A program made the position numbers and the translations under genes. Below are positions 38,365 through 46,561 of a stretch of 64,000 bases of DNA, one piece after another; positions within the stretch are counted from its first letter, which is position 1, and every line of letters starts with the position of its first letter. The notes below the pieces were generated by a model. It was not told where the DNA came from. It saw nothing but the letters and a program-made list of their open reading frames with translations, and did not search any database. Where the stretch lies: the NCBI GenBank assembly GCA_000153445.1, contig CH672399.1, positions 1 to 64,000 on the forward strand. Reading direction: 5' to 3'. Source of the stretch: a gamma proteobacterium HTCC2207 (GTDB lineage: Bacteria > Pseudomonadota > Gammaproteobacteria > Pseudomonadales > Porticoccaceae).

Positions 38365-39342
38365 TTACGCGACCAATGAAGCCAGCACCGCGCGTTTTCC
38401 CTCAAAGGGCCGCCGTCCGTGCATCACCAAGAAATTGTCCAAAACAGCAACATCACCGGACTGCCATGGAATATCAAATGTCAGCTCGTCGGCCAATTCG
38501 ATGGCCAGGCCCATATGGGCGCTATCAATAGCCGAACCATCGCCAAAGCAGATCGACTTTTCGCCACTGTTGCGGACATCTTTCCAACCGCGAAAGGCCG
38601 CGATCAACTGATTAAAAAAGACTGTTCGGCCATCCTTCAGTTGACGCACAGCCGGCAGCACCGGGGTAGTCACACTGAGAGAACCGTCATCTTGCCACTG
38701 CCAGTCATAATTCAAATGCCTAAGCTTAGTCTCGGCCTGTTGTCGATTTTCAGCACTTAAAGTGCTCTGCCAACTGCGGCCCTGACCTGAATCCAAATCC
38801 TCTTCCAGAGGCATAGTCTGGGAATAGCGCACGCCCTTATTCTCGCAATCTGCCACAAAATCGGGCAGTTGCTCTCTAAGTTGCTGCAGCAAAATATCCG
38901 ATCGGCAGATCGGTGTAGCACCGCCGCTCTCGGCGGCTTGCTCGCAGAAAAAGAATAATTTGGAGGGGTAAACCGGTGTCTGGGCCATTTCATGATGCAG
39001 GAAAATAGACACCGTTGGCGGTGCTTCATTGGCGGTAAACACCAACTCAGTTCGATTGCGCCTTACCGCATTGGACAGGGACTCGGCATAGGTGAAATTA
39101 AGCCAGTCAAAAGCGCGAATAAAGGCATCAAAATCGCCGTCGTCTGCGACACCAAAACCGCGAAATAAAATCGCGCCAGTGAGTGCCAGTTGATCTTCGA
39201 TATGATCTCGATGCTCAACAATCCACTCGGCTATAACAGCCTTGCTCGCCGGGTGATCCGAGGAGAATGCCAGCGGAAAAACCGCCTCAGCATAAAGCTG
39301 ATGTCCGCCTAGATTAATTCTCTCAACATTGAATTCGCTCAT
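38365..39342 (-). CDS. TauD/TfdA-family Fe(II)/2-oxoglutarate-dependent oxygenase
   Basis: A 325-residue oxygenase with a facial triad: HxE in FLHHEMAQTP (about residue 115) and the distal His in VMHGRRPFEGKR, whose final Arg binds 2-oxoglutarate. The flanking ALTGAILFRGFG and FFCEQAAESGGATPI blocks are typical of the TauD branch that includes SyrP-like and clavaminate synthase-like enzymes, many of which hydroxylate amino acids or small metabolites. It is 5 bp downstream of the aldo/keto reductase gene in the same operon. Substrate unknown. Confidence 0.88.
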   Translation of the reverse strand: MSEFNVERINLGGHQLYAEAVFPLAFSSDHPASKAVIAEWIVEHRDHIEDQLALTGAILFRGFGVADDGDFDAFIRAFDWLNFTYAESLSNAVRRNRTELVFTANEAPPTVSIFLHHEMAQTPVYPSKLFFFCEQAAESGGATPICRSDILLQQLREQLPDFVADCENKGVRYSQTMPLEEDLDSGQGRSWQSTLSAENRQQAETKLRHLNYDWQWQDDGSLSVTTPVLPAVRQLKDGRTVFFNQLIAAFRGWKDVRNSGEKSICFGDGSAIDSAHMGLAIELADELTFDIPWQSGDVAVLDNFLVMHGRRPFEGKRAVLASLVA

Positions 39343-39347
39343 ATTAT

Positions 39348-40340
39348 TTAATCGTAAATCGAGTGGAAGGTATTAAACGCAGCTTCGCAAAACTGTGCCG
39401 GATCATTAAAGCGATGGTTCTGATTGAGCGCTGAAATAGCGTCCATTTCCTCATCGTTTAACGTGAATTCAGTCAATGTTAAATTCTCAATCAAACGCTG
39501 AGGATTACTGGTTTTTGGAATCACCGCCGTGCCTCGCTGAATACCCCAGCGCAATACCACCTGAGCCGCGGTAACCCCATTTCGCTGTGCAGCTGCCAGC
39601 ACTGAAGGATCGGTTAACACTGTGTCATTGGCTCCGGCCATATTGAGTTCCACATAGGACAGGGAACCCAGTGGAGAGAACGCCGTGACTGCCATATTAT
39701 AGGATCGCGCGGTGCGCAATAAAGCTTCCTGAGTAAGGTAGGGGTGAGATTCAATCTGCAACATGGCGGGCTTGATTCGGGCATAGCTCATTAGGTCGTG
39801 CAATAGCACTGCACTGTAATTACACACACCAATTTGACGCACCAGACCACTTTCGACCAACTGTTCCATAGCGCCCCAGGTTTCACTCAGAGGCACCTGG
39901 TCAAGCTCCATAGCAGGATCCTCAGCGCTGTGATCAAAGATCCACTCCGCTGGGTAACGATCATTAAAGTCCACATAGCGCAGAGCAATGGGGAAATGCA
40001 CTAGATAGAGATCAATATAATCCAGACCCAAATCATCCATCGATCGGCGACAGGCCGCCTCTACATGCTCGGCACGGTGATAGGTGTTCCATAGCTTGGT
40101 GGTGATCCATAGCTCTTCACGACTGCAGAGACCCTCGGCAATGGCTCTCGCTATGCCCTCACCGACCTGCTGTTCGTTGCCGTAATCCGCGGCGCTATCA
40201 AGATGGCGATAACCAACTTTAATCGCTTCATAGACTGCTTGCGCAGCGCTGTCCTGAGTTATCTTCCACAGGCCCAGACCCACGGCGGGCATGGACTTGG
40301 AAGAGACTTTAACTCCGGGAACTTGAATAGCATCAGACAT
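39348..40340 (-). CDS. Aldo/keto reductase (xylose-reductase-like)
   Basis: A 330-residue NAD(P)H-dependent (beta/alpha)8 reductase with the tetrad Asp and Tyr in HLDSAADYGNE, Lys in WITTKLWNTYH and His in LYLVHFP. The cofactor region VIPKTSNPQRLIENL is near the end. The YRHLDSAADYGNEQQVGEGI and PIALRYVDFNDRYPAEW blocks resemble D-xylose reductases and related polyol-forming enzymes. 8 bp after the Gfo/Idh/MocA gene. Suggests interconversion of an aldose and alditol or a keto-sugar. Confidence 0.9.
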   Translation of the reverse strand: MSDAIQVPGVKVSSKSMPAVGLGLWKITQDSAAQAVYEAIKVGYRHLDSAADYGNEQQVGEGIARAIAEGLCSREELWITTKLWNTYHRAEHVEAACRRSMDDLGLDYIDLYLVHFPIALRYVDFNDRYPAEWIFDHSAEDPAMELDQVPLSETWGAMEQLVESGLVRQIGVCNYSAVLLHDLMSYARIKPAMLQIESHPYLTQEALLRTARSYNMAVTAFSPLGSLSYVELNMAGANDTVLTDPSVLAAAQRNGVTAAQVVLRWGIQRGTAVIPKTSNPQRLIENLTLTEFTLNDEEMDAISALNQNHRFNDPAQFCEAAFNTFHSIYD

Positions 40341-40348
40341 AAATATTC

Positions 40349-41578
40349 CTAATTTTCTAAGTAATGAGCCAAACCATTGGCCGTCATAAATTGATTGATA
40401 TCCACTGCCCCGCCACTGGCCATAGAGGCCTGCGCCGCACTGGCGACAATCATTGACCAGAGTCCCTGCAGTGGCGTAGCCGCCGACACGGACTTGGCTT
40501 CCAGCTGATCGACAAAAGCAATGTGTTCAAAATAGGTGGCGCCGTGATGACCGCTCTGCTCTATTAGAGCAGGGTAAGTCACATCCATTGATTTGGATGG
40601 CCCCATCTCACCGGCTTCAATCGCCAGGGAGGCAACAGAGCCCTGCTGCTGATGAAAATTAAACACTTCTTTGGCGCTCAAGCGACCGCAGTCGCCACTG
40701 ACAATGAGTTCTTCGCTAAAGTCATGGCAGAACATATTCAACGTGAAATTAGCCTTGGTGCCATTGGCATAATCAATTACCACGAAGGCATGATCATCAA
40801 TATCTGACTTTTTACCGTCCCGTTCAAAGTCGGTAAAATTCACCGCCTGCCCGCCGCTGGCATAGACCTTCACCGGCTGAGACTGAGCCAGGAGATTAAT
40901 CAGATCAAAATAATGGCAGCACTTTTCCACTAATGTGCCACCGCTGGTGATATTAAATTTATTCCACTGACCAACCTTATCTAAAAACGGTGGGCGGTAT
41001 TCGCTGAGGCTAATCGTTTTGATTTTACCCAGCGACGCTCTGTCCAGAGCCTCGTGAAAGGCCTCCACATACTGAGCCTTATAACGGTATTGCAAACCGA
41101 TCTGGATAAACGAGGGATAGTCTCGCGCCATAGCCTCGGTGGCTGCCGCATCTTGCAAGTCAGTGGCCATTGGCTTTTCTAGAAAGATCGCCTTACCCGA
41201 CTTAATCGCGGTATGCAGAATCTCGAAGTGGGTATAGTTTGGCGTGCAAATAAACAACGCATCCACAGCGGGATCATTACAGGCGGACTCTAGGTCCGGG
41301 TAGCGGAGCAGCGATTTATCGGAATAGCTGGCAAAGTTAGCCTCGGCAGTGTCCATGCTGTGCTTTTGAGTATCGTAGATACCATGGATTTGCGCGCGAC
41401 CCAGCAAGGTCGCAACACGCATATGTTCCTGCCCAATAGTGCCGGTGCCGATAACGACCAAATTATGACTAGGAACTGGACGCTGATAGAGATACTGATC
41501 CCCTTCAGCTATATGTTGCTGCCCCGGCGCATCTTCGAAGAAGCGTAGTCTCGGTTTAGTCTTATTAGAATTATTCAA
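40349..41578 (-). CDS. Gfo/Idh/MocA family oxidoreductase
   Basis: A 409-residue NAD(P)-dependent sugar/cyclitol oxidoreductase. Rossmann motif VVIGTGTIGQEHM starts at about residue 36 after an N-terminal extension, the EKP motif is in AIFLEKPMATDL, and the C-terminal domain has GGTLVEKCCHYFDLINLLAQ with the catalytic His pair region. Family members oxidise inositols, glucose derivatives or amino sugars. It follows the symporter by 37 bp and precedes the aldo/keto reductase, forming a probable sugar or polyol pathway. Confidence 0.9.
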   Translation of the reverse strand: MNNSNKTKPRLRFFEDAPGQQHIAEGDQYLYQRPVPSHNLVVIGTGTIGQEHMRVATLLGRAQIHGIYDTQKHSMDTAEANFASYSDKSLLRYPDLESACNDPAVDALFICTPNYTHFEILHTAIKSGKAIFLEKPMATDLQDAAATEAMARDYPSFIQIGLQYRYKAQYVEAFHEALDRASLGKIKTISLSEYRPPFLDKVGQWNKFNITSGGTLVEKCCHYFDLINLLAQSQPVKVYASGGQAVNFTDFERDGKKSDIDDHAFVVIDYANGTKANFTLNMFCHDFSEELIVSGDCGRLSAKEVFNFHQQQGSVASLAIEAGEMGPSKSMDVTYPALIEQSGHHGATYFEHIAFVDQLEAKSVSAATPLQGLWSMIVASAAQASMASGGAVDINQFMTANGLAHYLEN

Positions 41579-41615
41579 TCTGGAGTCCGCATTTATTATT
41601 TTATTGTGCTTTTTA

Positions 41616-43337
41616 TTAACTTTTTACTAGGGCAAATTCCTGTCTCGCCGCATTCCACCATACCAGTATATTAATGCCAACCAGCGTCAATATCAGTGGC
41701 CAAAATGCCACGCTGATACCATCCACCAAACCAATCGGCGAAAACAGCAGATACAGTCCCACTACTGATGACGCCAGTGTGACTGCGCAGGGCACCGCAT
41801 AGCGCCAGCGCTGCAAATCTATTTTGTCACTGCGCACAAAGGTCCAGGCCTGCCGACGGGGATAGAGCTGACCAATCACCAACATCATAGCCACTTCAAT
41901 CACAAATAAAATCGCGTATAGATGCAGAAAATGAATGGTCACCCAATCATCAAAAACAAACTTCAATAATCCGTAGGCAACCACATGAAAAACAATCGCC
42001 AGCTTTGCTGCCAATGCAGGCACTCGACGACTAAATAGCCCGACAATCACGATAGCGATAACCGGAATATTATAGAACCCGGTAAAAATTCGGATAATTT
42101 GCCACAGTCCCTCGGGGGCAAATTGCAGCATGGGAGCCACCACAAAAGAGAACAGCGCAATCACCACCGAGGCCCGCTTGGCAATCTTCACTAGCTGCTT
42201 ATCGTCCACTACCGCAGCACCCTGCCGCTGCTTCAATGGTAGGTAAATATCCAAGCAGAACAGTGTCGCTGCACTATTGAGCAGAGAATTAAACGAGCTA
42301 AATACCGCCCCCAACAAAACCGCCAAAAAGAAGCCCATGGCATAGGTGGGCAATACATCGCGGATCAGTTGCGGATAGGCCAAATCAATTGATGGCAATC
42401 CACCCTCAGAACCAGCCGGACCATAGAGATGAAACGCAATCACCCCGGGAATCATCATAATAAAAGGCACCAGCACCTTAAAAAATCCAGAGAACAAGAC
42501 GCCCTTTTGTCCCTCGGCGAGATTTTTTGCTGCCAGAGTTCGCTGAATCACATATTGATTGGTGCACCAATAAAATAGATTGGCAAAGATCATCCCAGTA
42601 AATAGCGTCGCAAAAGGTGTTGGATCACTGGGCCCACCAACCGCATTGAGCTTCTCGGTGTGAGTATTAGCCACTATATGAAGCCCATCGCCAACACTGC
42701 CATTGCCCAGCGCCGAAAGTCCCAGCAGAGGCACTACAAGGCCGATCAGAAGCAAGCCCATACCGTTTAGTGTGTCGGACACCGCGATCGCTTTGAGTCC
42801 ACCAAAAACGGCATATAGAGCGCCTGTGCTCCCGATCATGACAATCGTCAGGGTTAGCGCCTGACTGTATGGCAGGTCAAACAGGGCCGGTACATCAAAT
42901 AAGCGCAGCACTGCAATAGAACCTGAATAGAGCACTGAGGGAATGGTTACCAAACCGTAGCCGAGCATAAATAACAACACCGTTAGGCGGCGCACATCAT
43001 CATCAAATCGGTCGTTTAAAAATTCGGGAAGGGTCGAAAAGGCGCCAGCCAGATAACGCGGCAGAAAAATAAACGCCATACAGATGGTGGCCACTGCAGC
43101 GGTTACCTCCCAGGCCATGCTACTGAGATTAAATCCATAGGCCGAACCGTTGAGTCCGATCAACTGTTCCGCAGAGAGATTAGTCAGCAGTAAGGAACCG
43201 GCAATAAAAACAGCCGTTAGCCCGCGACCTGCGAGAAAATACCCATCGCGGGTAGCCACTTCGCCTCTACTCTTACGATAAGCGACCCAGGCAACCAGCA
43301 GCATAAAAAATATGCAACTCAGCAGCGTTACGCTCAA
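41616..43337 (-). CDS. Sodium:solute symporter (SSS family, YidK/SGLT-like)
   Basis: A 573-residue inner-membrane symporter with about 14 predicted helices. SSS markers are DGYFLAGRGLTAVFIAGSLLLTNLSAEQLIG (Na+ site region), the GGLKAIAVSDTLNG block and the LGAVFSSFNSLLNSAATLF helix. It resembles sugar-type SGLT/YidK members. The predicted start is TTG at 43337 without a convincing ribosome binding site, so the true start is uncertain. It heads the five-gene minus-strand cluster and carries a 14-bp tandem repeat in its leader. Confidence 0.92.
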   Translation of the reverse strand: MSVTLLSCIFFMLLVAWVAYRKSRGEVATRDGYFLAGRGLTAVFIAGSLLLTNLSAEQLIGLNGSAYGFNLSSMAWEVTAAVATICMAFIFLPRYLAGAFSTLPEFLNDRFDDDVRRLTVLLFMLGYGLVTIPSVLYSGSIAVLRLFDVPALFDLPYSQALTLTIVMIGSTGALYAVFGGLKAIAVSDTLNGMGLLLIGLVVPLLGLSALGNGSVGDGLHIVANTHTEKLNAVGGPSDPTPFATLFTGMIFANLFYWCTNQYVIQRTLAAKNLAEGQKGVLFSGFFKVLVPFIMMIPGVIAFHLYGPAGSEGGLPSIDLAYPQLIRDVLPTYAMGFFLAVLLGAVFSSFNSLLNSAATLFCLDIYLPLKQRQGAAVVDDKQLVKIAKRASVVIALFSFVVAPMLQFAPEGLWQIIRIFTGFYNIPVIAIVIVGLFSRRVPALAAKLAIVFHVVAYGLLKFVFDDWVTIHFLHLYAILFVIEVAMMLVIGQLYPRRQAWTFVRSDKIDLQRWRYAVPCAVTLASSVVGLYLLFSPIGLVDGISVAFWPLILTLVGINILVWWNAARQEFALVKS

Positions 43338-43366
43338 GTCGGTCGTGTTGATTCTATCCCCCCAAA

Positions 43367-43436
43367 GCCTCTATTTGTGAGCCTCTATTTGTGAGCCTCT
43401 ATTTGCAAGCTTCTATGTGTGAGCGTCTATGTAAGA
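43367..43436. repeat. 14-bp tandem repeat upstream of the symporter gene
   Basis: Five contiguous 14-bp units of GCCTCTATTTGTGA: two identical (43367-43380, 43381-43394), then three progressively diverged. The array begins 30 bp upstream of the symporter start, in the promoter/leader region of the operon. Confidence 0.9.
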
Positions 43437-43613
43437 GTCACTTTATGACACTGGTTATTATAATTATGTCGATCTGACGCCCTAATCTTAGCCTGATTCT
43501 ATCCCAGTGTTAACCTAATTCGCCCATTGAAAAGTAAACCCTATCAGTCAGAACAACTATTCATCTTTTTATATACAACTGGAGTAAGCTAATTTTTCAC
43601 AGAGGGTGATCAA

Positions 43614-44108
43614 ATGAAAATAATAACACTGTTTCTCCTTACCATCACATTGTCCGGCTGCAATCTATTCTCCGATTCCTATCAGCAGGAATCCCGTAAA
43701 ATAATCAACTATCTGCTGGCTGATATGCCTTTGCCAGACAACGCAGACATTCAAAAACAACCTACTGTTATTCTCGGAACTGGCACTGGTATTGCCGGTA
43801 GAATAGTACTGCTCTCACCGGTCAGTCCAGCCTCCAACTTGATTTATTACAGCGACGCAACACTGGGCACCGGATGGACTCTTGTTTCGTCCACTGTTGC
43901 AGAAGAGATTGTATTGACTTATACCAAAGACGGTCGCTACGCCACCATCGAGATCCAAAAAACCAATGGTCCCAGCTGGTTTGGCGGTGAAAGCGATAGT
44001 CAGATCATTATTTCAGTTGTACATCCAAGCGCCATCCAAGAGCAAAATCCCTACCTGGCTCTAAAAGAAATAGATAATCGTGACAACCTAGTCGTACTCA
44101 GCGATTAA
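43614..44108 (+). CDS. Lipoprotein of unknown function
   Basis: A 164-residue predicted lipoprotein: signal peptide with lipobox LSGC (Cys16). The mature domain is mixed alpha/beta with a small-protein look (VILGTGTGIAGRIVLLSPVSPASNLIYYSDATLGTGW..., then IVLTYTKDGRYATIEIQK). No family is recognised. AGAGGGTGATCAA lies before the ATG and a strong terminator follows. It is monocistronic and converges with the next membrane protein gene. Confidence 0.8.
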   Translation: MKIITLFLLTITLSGCNLFSDSYQQESRKIINYLLADMPLPDNADIQKQPTVILGTGTGIAGRIVLLSPVSPASNLIYYSDATLGTGWTLVSSTVAEEIVLTYTKDGRYATIEIQKTNGPSWFGGESDSQIIISVVHPSAIQEQNPYLALKEIDNRDNLVVLSD

Positions 44109-44205
44109 TCATTTCACATCTAAGGCGTTAAAGTGAGTAAGGCCAGATAAGCGAATGCCTCTTTTGAAATTTTTTAGCAGTAAAAATTCTCAGCTGACGT
44201 TAGCC

Positions 44206-44235
44206 AAAAAAAAGCCCCCAAACTGGGGGCTTTTT
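44206..44235. terminator. Bidirectional rho-independent terminator
   Basis: A-run, AGCCCCCA (44213-44220), AAC loop, TGGGGGCT (44224-44231), T-run. It serves the lipoprotein gene (plus) and the small membrane protein gene (minus), which converge here. Confidence 0.92.
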
Positions 44236-44248
44236 AACGTAATAAAGC

Positions 44249-44647
44249 CTAGGCTTTTTTCTGCCAAATTTTACCAAACAGCATAATCGCAACAACCAAC
44301 CACCACCCTGCTCTAATAGGATTGCTAACAAGGTTCATCTCCCCAGCTGTACCTGTACCCCAGTCAGCTATAAAACGCATTGCAGAGGCACTATCAGCAC
44401 CAATTTGTGACAGCGAATAAGCTGTGCTGACAAGGTTTAATTCCAAAAGTGCTGAAACCGTCAGACCATTGAAAATGATGCCTGCAGAGAATAGTGAGAG
44501 TAAAACTTTAACCGCAACTGAGTCGGCACTGGTCAGAGTATTAGCGGCACGAAAAGCCACCCATAAAATAAAAAATACACCGGCCATATAGATTGCATTG
44601 GAAATTAAGAAGCTAGTAAATACGCTCCATATTTGAAATTCATTCAT
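44249..44647 (-). CDS. Small inner-membrane protein, unknown
   Basis: A 132-residue protein with four probable membrane helices (about 8-32, 44-70, 70-85 weak, 108-128) and a basic C-terminus (KIWQKKA). Strong AAGGAGAG before the ATG. No family recognised. It lies 86 bp downstream of another hypothetical membrane protein on the same strand, possibly cotranscribed. Confidence 0.75.
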   Translation of the reverse strand: MNEFQIWSVFTSFLISNAIYMAGVFFILWVAFRAANTLTSADSVAVKVLLSLFSAGIIFNGLTVSALLELNLVSTAYSLSQIGADSASAMRFIADWGTGTAGEMNLVSNPIRAGWWLVVAIMLFGKIWQKKA

Positions 44648-44733
44648 AGTACTCTCCTTTATAATTATTGTAGTTTTTTGACAATATCAGAGTCAGACTA
44701 CAAGATAAATTCACCAATGTATAGACCGGAGAT

Positions 44734-45249
44734 TTAATCACGCCTGATGTTAGATAGTTCACTGGTTCCATCAAGTAAATTTTCGGTAAGCTTTTCGCCA
44801 TAGATCTCTACCTCAAACCAGCTGATAAAGTCAGGTTCAAACAGCAGTTTCCAATAGCCCCAAGAGCGTTTTCCTATAGCCGTTTTCATCACCCCTAACC
44901 TTAAGAAATGCACTCTCATTTCTAAATGACTTTTGTCGACAAAACCCTGCTGAACCTTTTGATAAACGTCGCAGAGATCTACCATACAGGTATTAACAAA
45001 CATTGCGATGCGCCACTTTTCACCATCGGTTAAATCCTCATCAGCCCAATTTTTTGCCGAAAACTCTGCATACTCTGAGTCTTTGGCTGACTGGAAATAG
45101 CGCTCATACAATCGGTTACTGGTTGAGTGGCCGAATTGTGCCCTGGTGATTTCATTCTGCTGATGCACCTGCACACCGAGATAGAAAACAGAAACGACCA
45201 CACCAAAAGCAGCAATAACTTGAACGGACAAAAGTACTATTTCTGACAT
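44734..45249 (-). CDS. Hypothetical protein with one N-terminal membrane helix
   Basis: About 171 residues from ATG 45249, which has GAGGGAA at good spacing (the frame extends to 45285). One hydrophobic helix (about 3-25, VLLSVQVIAAFGVVVSVFYLGVQV) is followed by a soluble helical domain with conserved-looking Trp/Tyr (ARAQFGHSTSNRLYERY-like, FVNTCMVDLCDVYQ, WGYWKLLFEPDFISWFE). This architecture is common among uncharacterised marine gammaproteobacterial proteins. No function is assigned. Confidence 0.72.
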   Translation of the reverse strand: MSEIVLLSVQVIAAFGVVVSVFYLGVQVHQQNEITRAQFGHSTSNRLYERYFQSAKDSEYAEFSAKNWADEDLTDGEKWRIAMFVNTCMVDLCDVYQKVQQGFVDKSHLEMRVHFLRLGVMKTAIGKRSWGYWKLLFEPDFISWFEVEIYGEKLTENLLDGTSELSNIRRD

Positions 45250-45503
45250 AAAGATTCCCTCTAAGATTCCCACAGACATTGTCATAATGACTAAAACGAT
45301 GCAAGTAGATAAACATTAGAAATTTAAAGACATTATAAATAGAGCTCCATTTGATTTAGAACGTTGCATTATGGAGAGTTTGATATATTAGAGAGCTGGT
45401 AAGCGAATGAGCTGAAGACCATCTCCAATGATGGCGCGTATAGTTGTTTAACAGATCAACATTACACCGCGGGCCTCAGACAGATGAGCACCTCCGTTCA
45501 AAA

Positions 45504-45941
45504 ATGATCCACCTTATTCAAGACTACCGCGGACAGAACAATGATCTTGGCCATAAGTTTAGCGCCGCCACCATCAATGATATCTGCAACCATATCTAAC
45601 TTCCCTTTTTAGCTAAGCCTCTAACAATATCTGGGCACTCCGAGAAAACCGGTTTTACTCGCAAGAAAGCATTAGAGCAACTCCGGTCATTTGGCCAAAA
45701 TACTGGTGAGTTTTATTTTGCTGAGGCCATTCAGCCGTCAATTGTAAATAGGGTTACAGACAAGAGCGCCCGGGCAAAGTGGATACATCAGTTAATTCAG
45801 GAGGGCGAATCAAGAACCGAGGCAATTGCGCGGGTGGTTGAGCTATGGCAGGTTCCAGACAACTCTCCCGATCTTAATAGACCCTCTGTACAGCGCGAGT
45901 ATCAGCAATGGCTTAAGCAGCAACCTGATAGATCAATCTAA
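45504..45941 (+). pseudogene. Degraded gene with in-frame stop, unrecognised
   Basis: A coding-like frame starting at ATG 45504 (MIHLIQDYRGQNND...) is broken by TAA at 45597-45599 and continues in the same frame to TAA at 45939-45941. The second part reads like a normal protein (FYFAEAIQPSIVNRV, KWIHQLIQEGESRTEAIARVVELW, QREYQQWLKQQPDRS) but lacks its own start. It occupies most of the 825-bp gap 45286-46110. The rest of that gap holds nothing I can name. Could be a decayed cassette-like gene. Confidence 0.45.
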
Positions 45942-46110
45942 AATTGGCTGTTTAAAATTGAAGAGTTAACACCGAATAAGTAAAAAGCCCAGCAGGTAAT
46001 AGCTAGGGGATCTTTTTAAGAGCTTTGGGTTTAAACCTTTAGACTTAGGGCTATAGTCTCAGGACGAAAAAATTTACAATGCCTTAAAACTGCCAATAAA
46101 TAATAAGCCT

Positions 46111-46545
46111 ATGGTCGATCAAGCAGAGAGTAAAAAGCCTTATCTGGAGAAGCGATTCATATTATTGTTGCTGGCGCCCTTTCCCATATGGATGTACCTC
46201 TATTCCATAAACGGTACTAGCTATGGGTACAGCCTGGAGTTCTTCCTAACCTTTGCACTGCTCTACCCCTATGTTGAAGAGATTGTATTTCGCGGCCTAA
46301 TACAACCAGCCTTGGGAAAAAAACTACCTGGCAGCAATGCAATAATCTCGAACGCAAATATTGTCACCAGCTTGCTCTTTTCCTCAGCACATCTGATTAA
46401 CCATTCCCCACTTTGGGCTCTGGCAACCTTTATTCCTTCATTGATTTACGGCTATTCGATGGATCGCTACAAGACTTTGTATGCGCCGACAATTTTGCAC
46501 TGCGTATACAACGCCGGCTACTTTGCAGTAGCCGGCCAGATGTAA
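46111..46545 (+). CDS. mrtJ: CPBP/Rce1-type glutamic intramembrane protease, probable JDVT-CTERM sorting enzyme (MrtJ-like)
   Basis: A compact 144-residue membrane protein with all three CPBP active-site motifs: EExxxR in YVEEIVFRG (Glu56, Glu57, Arg61), FxxxH in LLFSSAHLI (Phe90, His94) and HxxxN in ILHCVYNAG (His130, Asn134), within four hydrophobic segments. The CPBP family includes the myxosortase-like enzymes predicted to process Cys-containing C-terminal sorting signals; MrtJ is the one paired with JDVT-CTERM. The assignment rests on the neighbour: its stop lies 16 bp from the stop of a giant secreted protein ending in such a signal. No clear ribosome binding site precedes the ATG. Enzyme class is secure; the pairing is inferred. 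Confidence 0.8.
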   Translation: MVDQAESKKPYLEKRFILLLLAPFPIWMYLYSINGTSYGYSLEFFLTFALLYPYVEEIVFRGLIQPALGKKLPGSNAIISNANIVTSLLFSSAHLINHSPLWALATFIPSLIYGYSMDRYKTLYAPTILHCVYNAGYFAVAGQM

Positions 46546-46561
46546 CCTTATAGTCTTTTAC

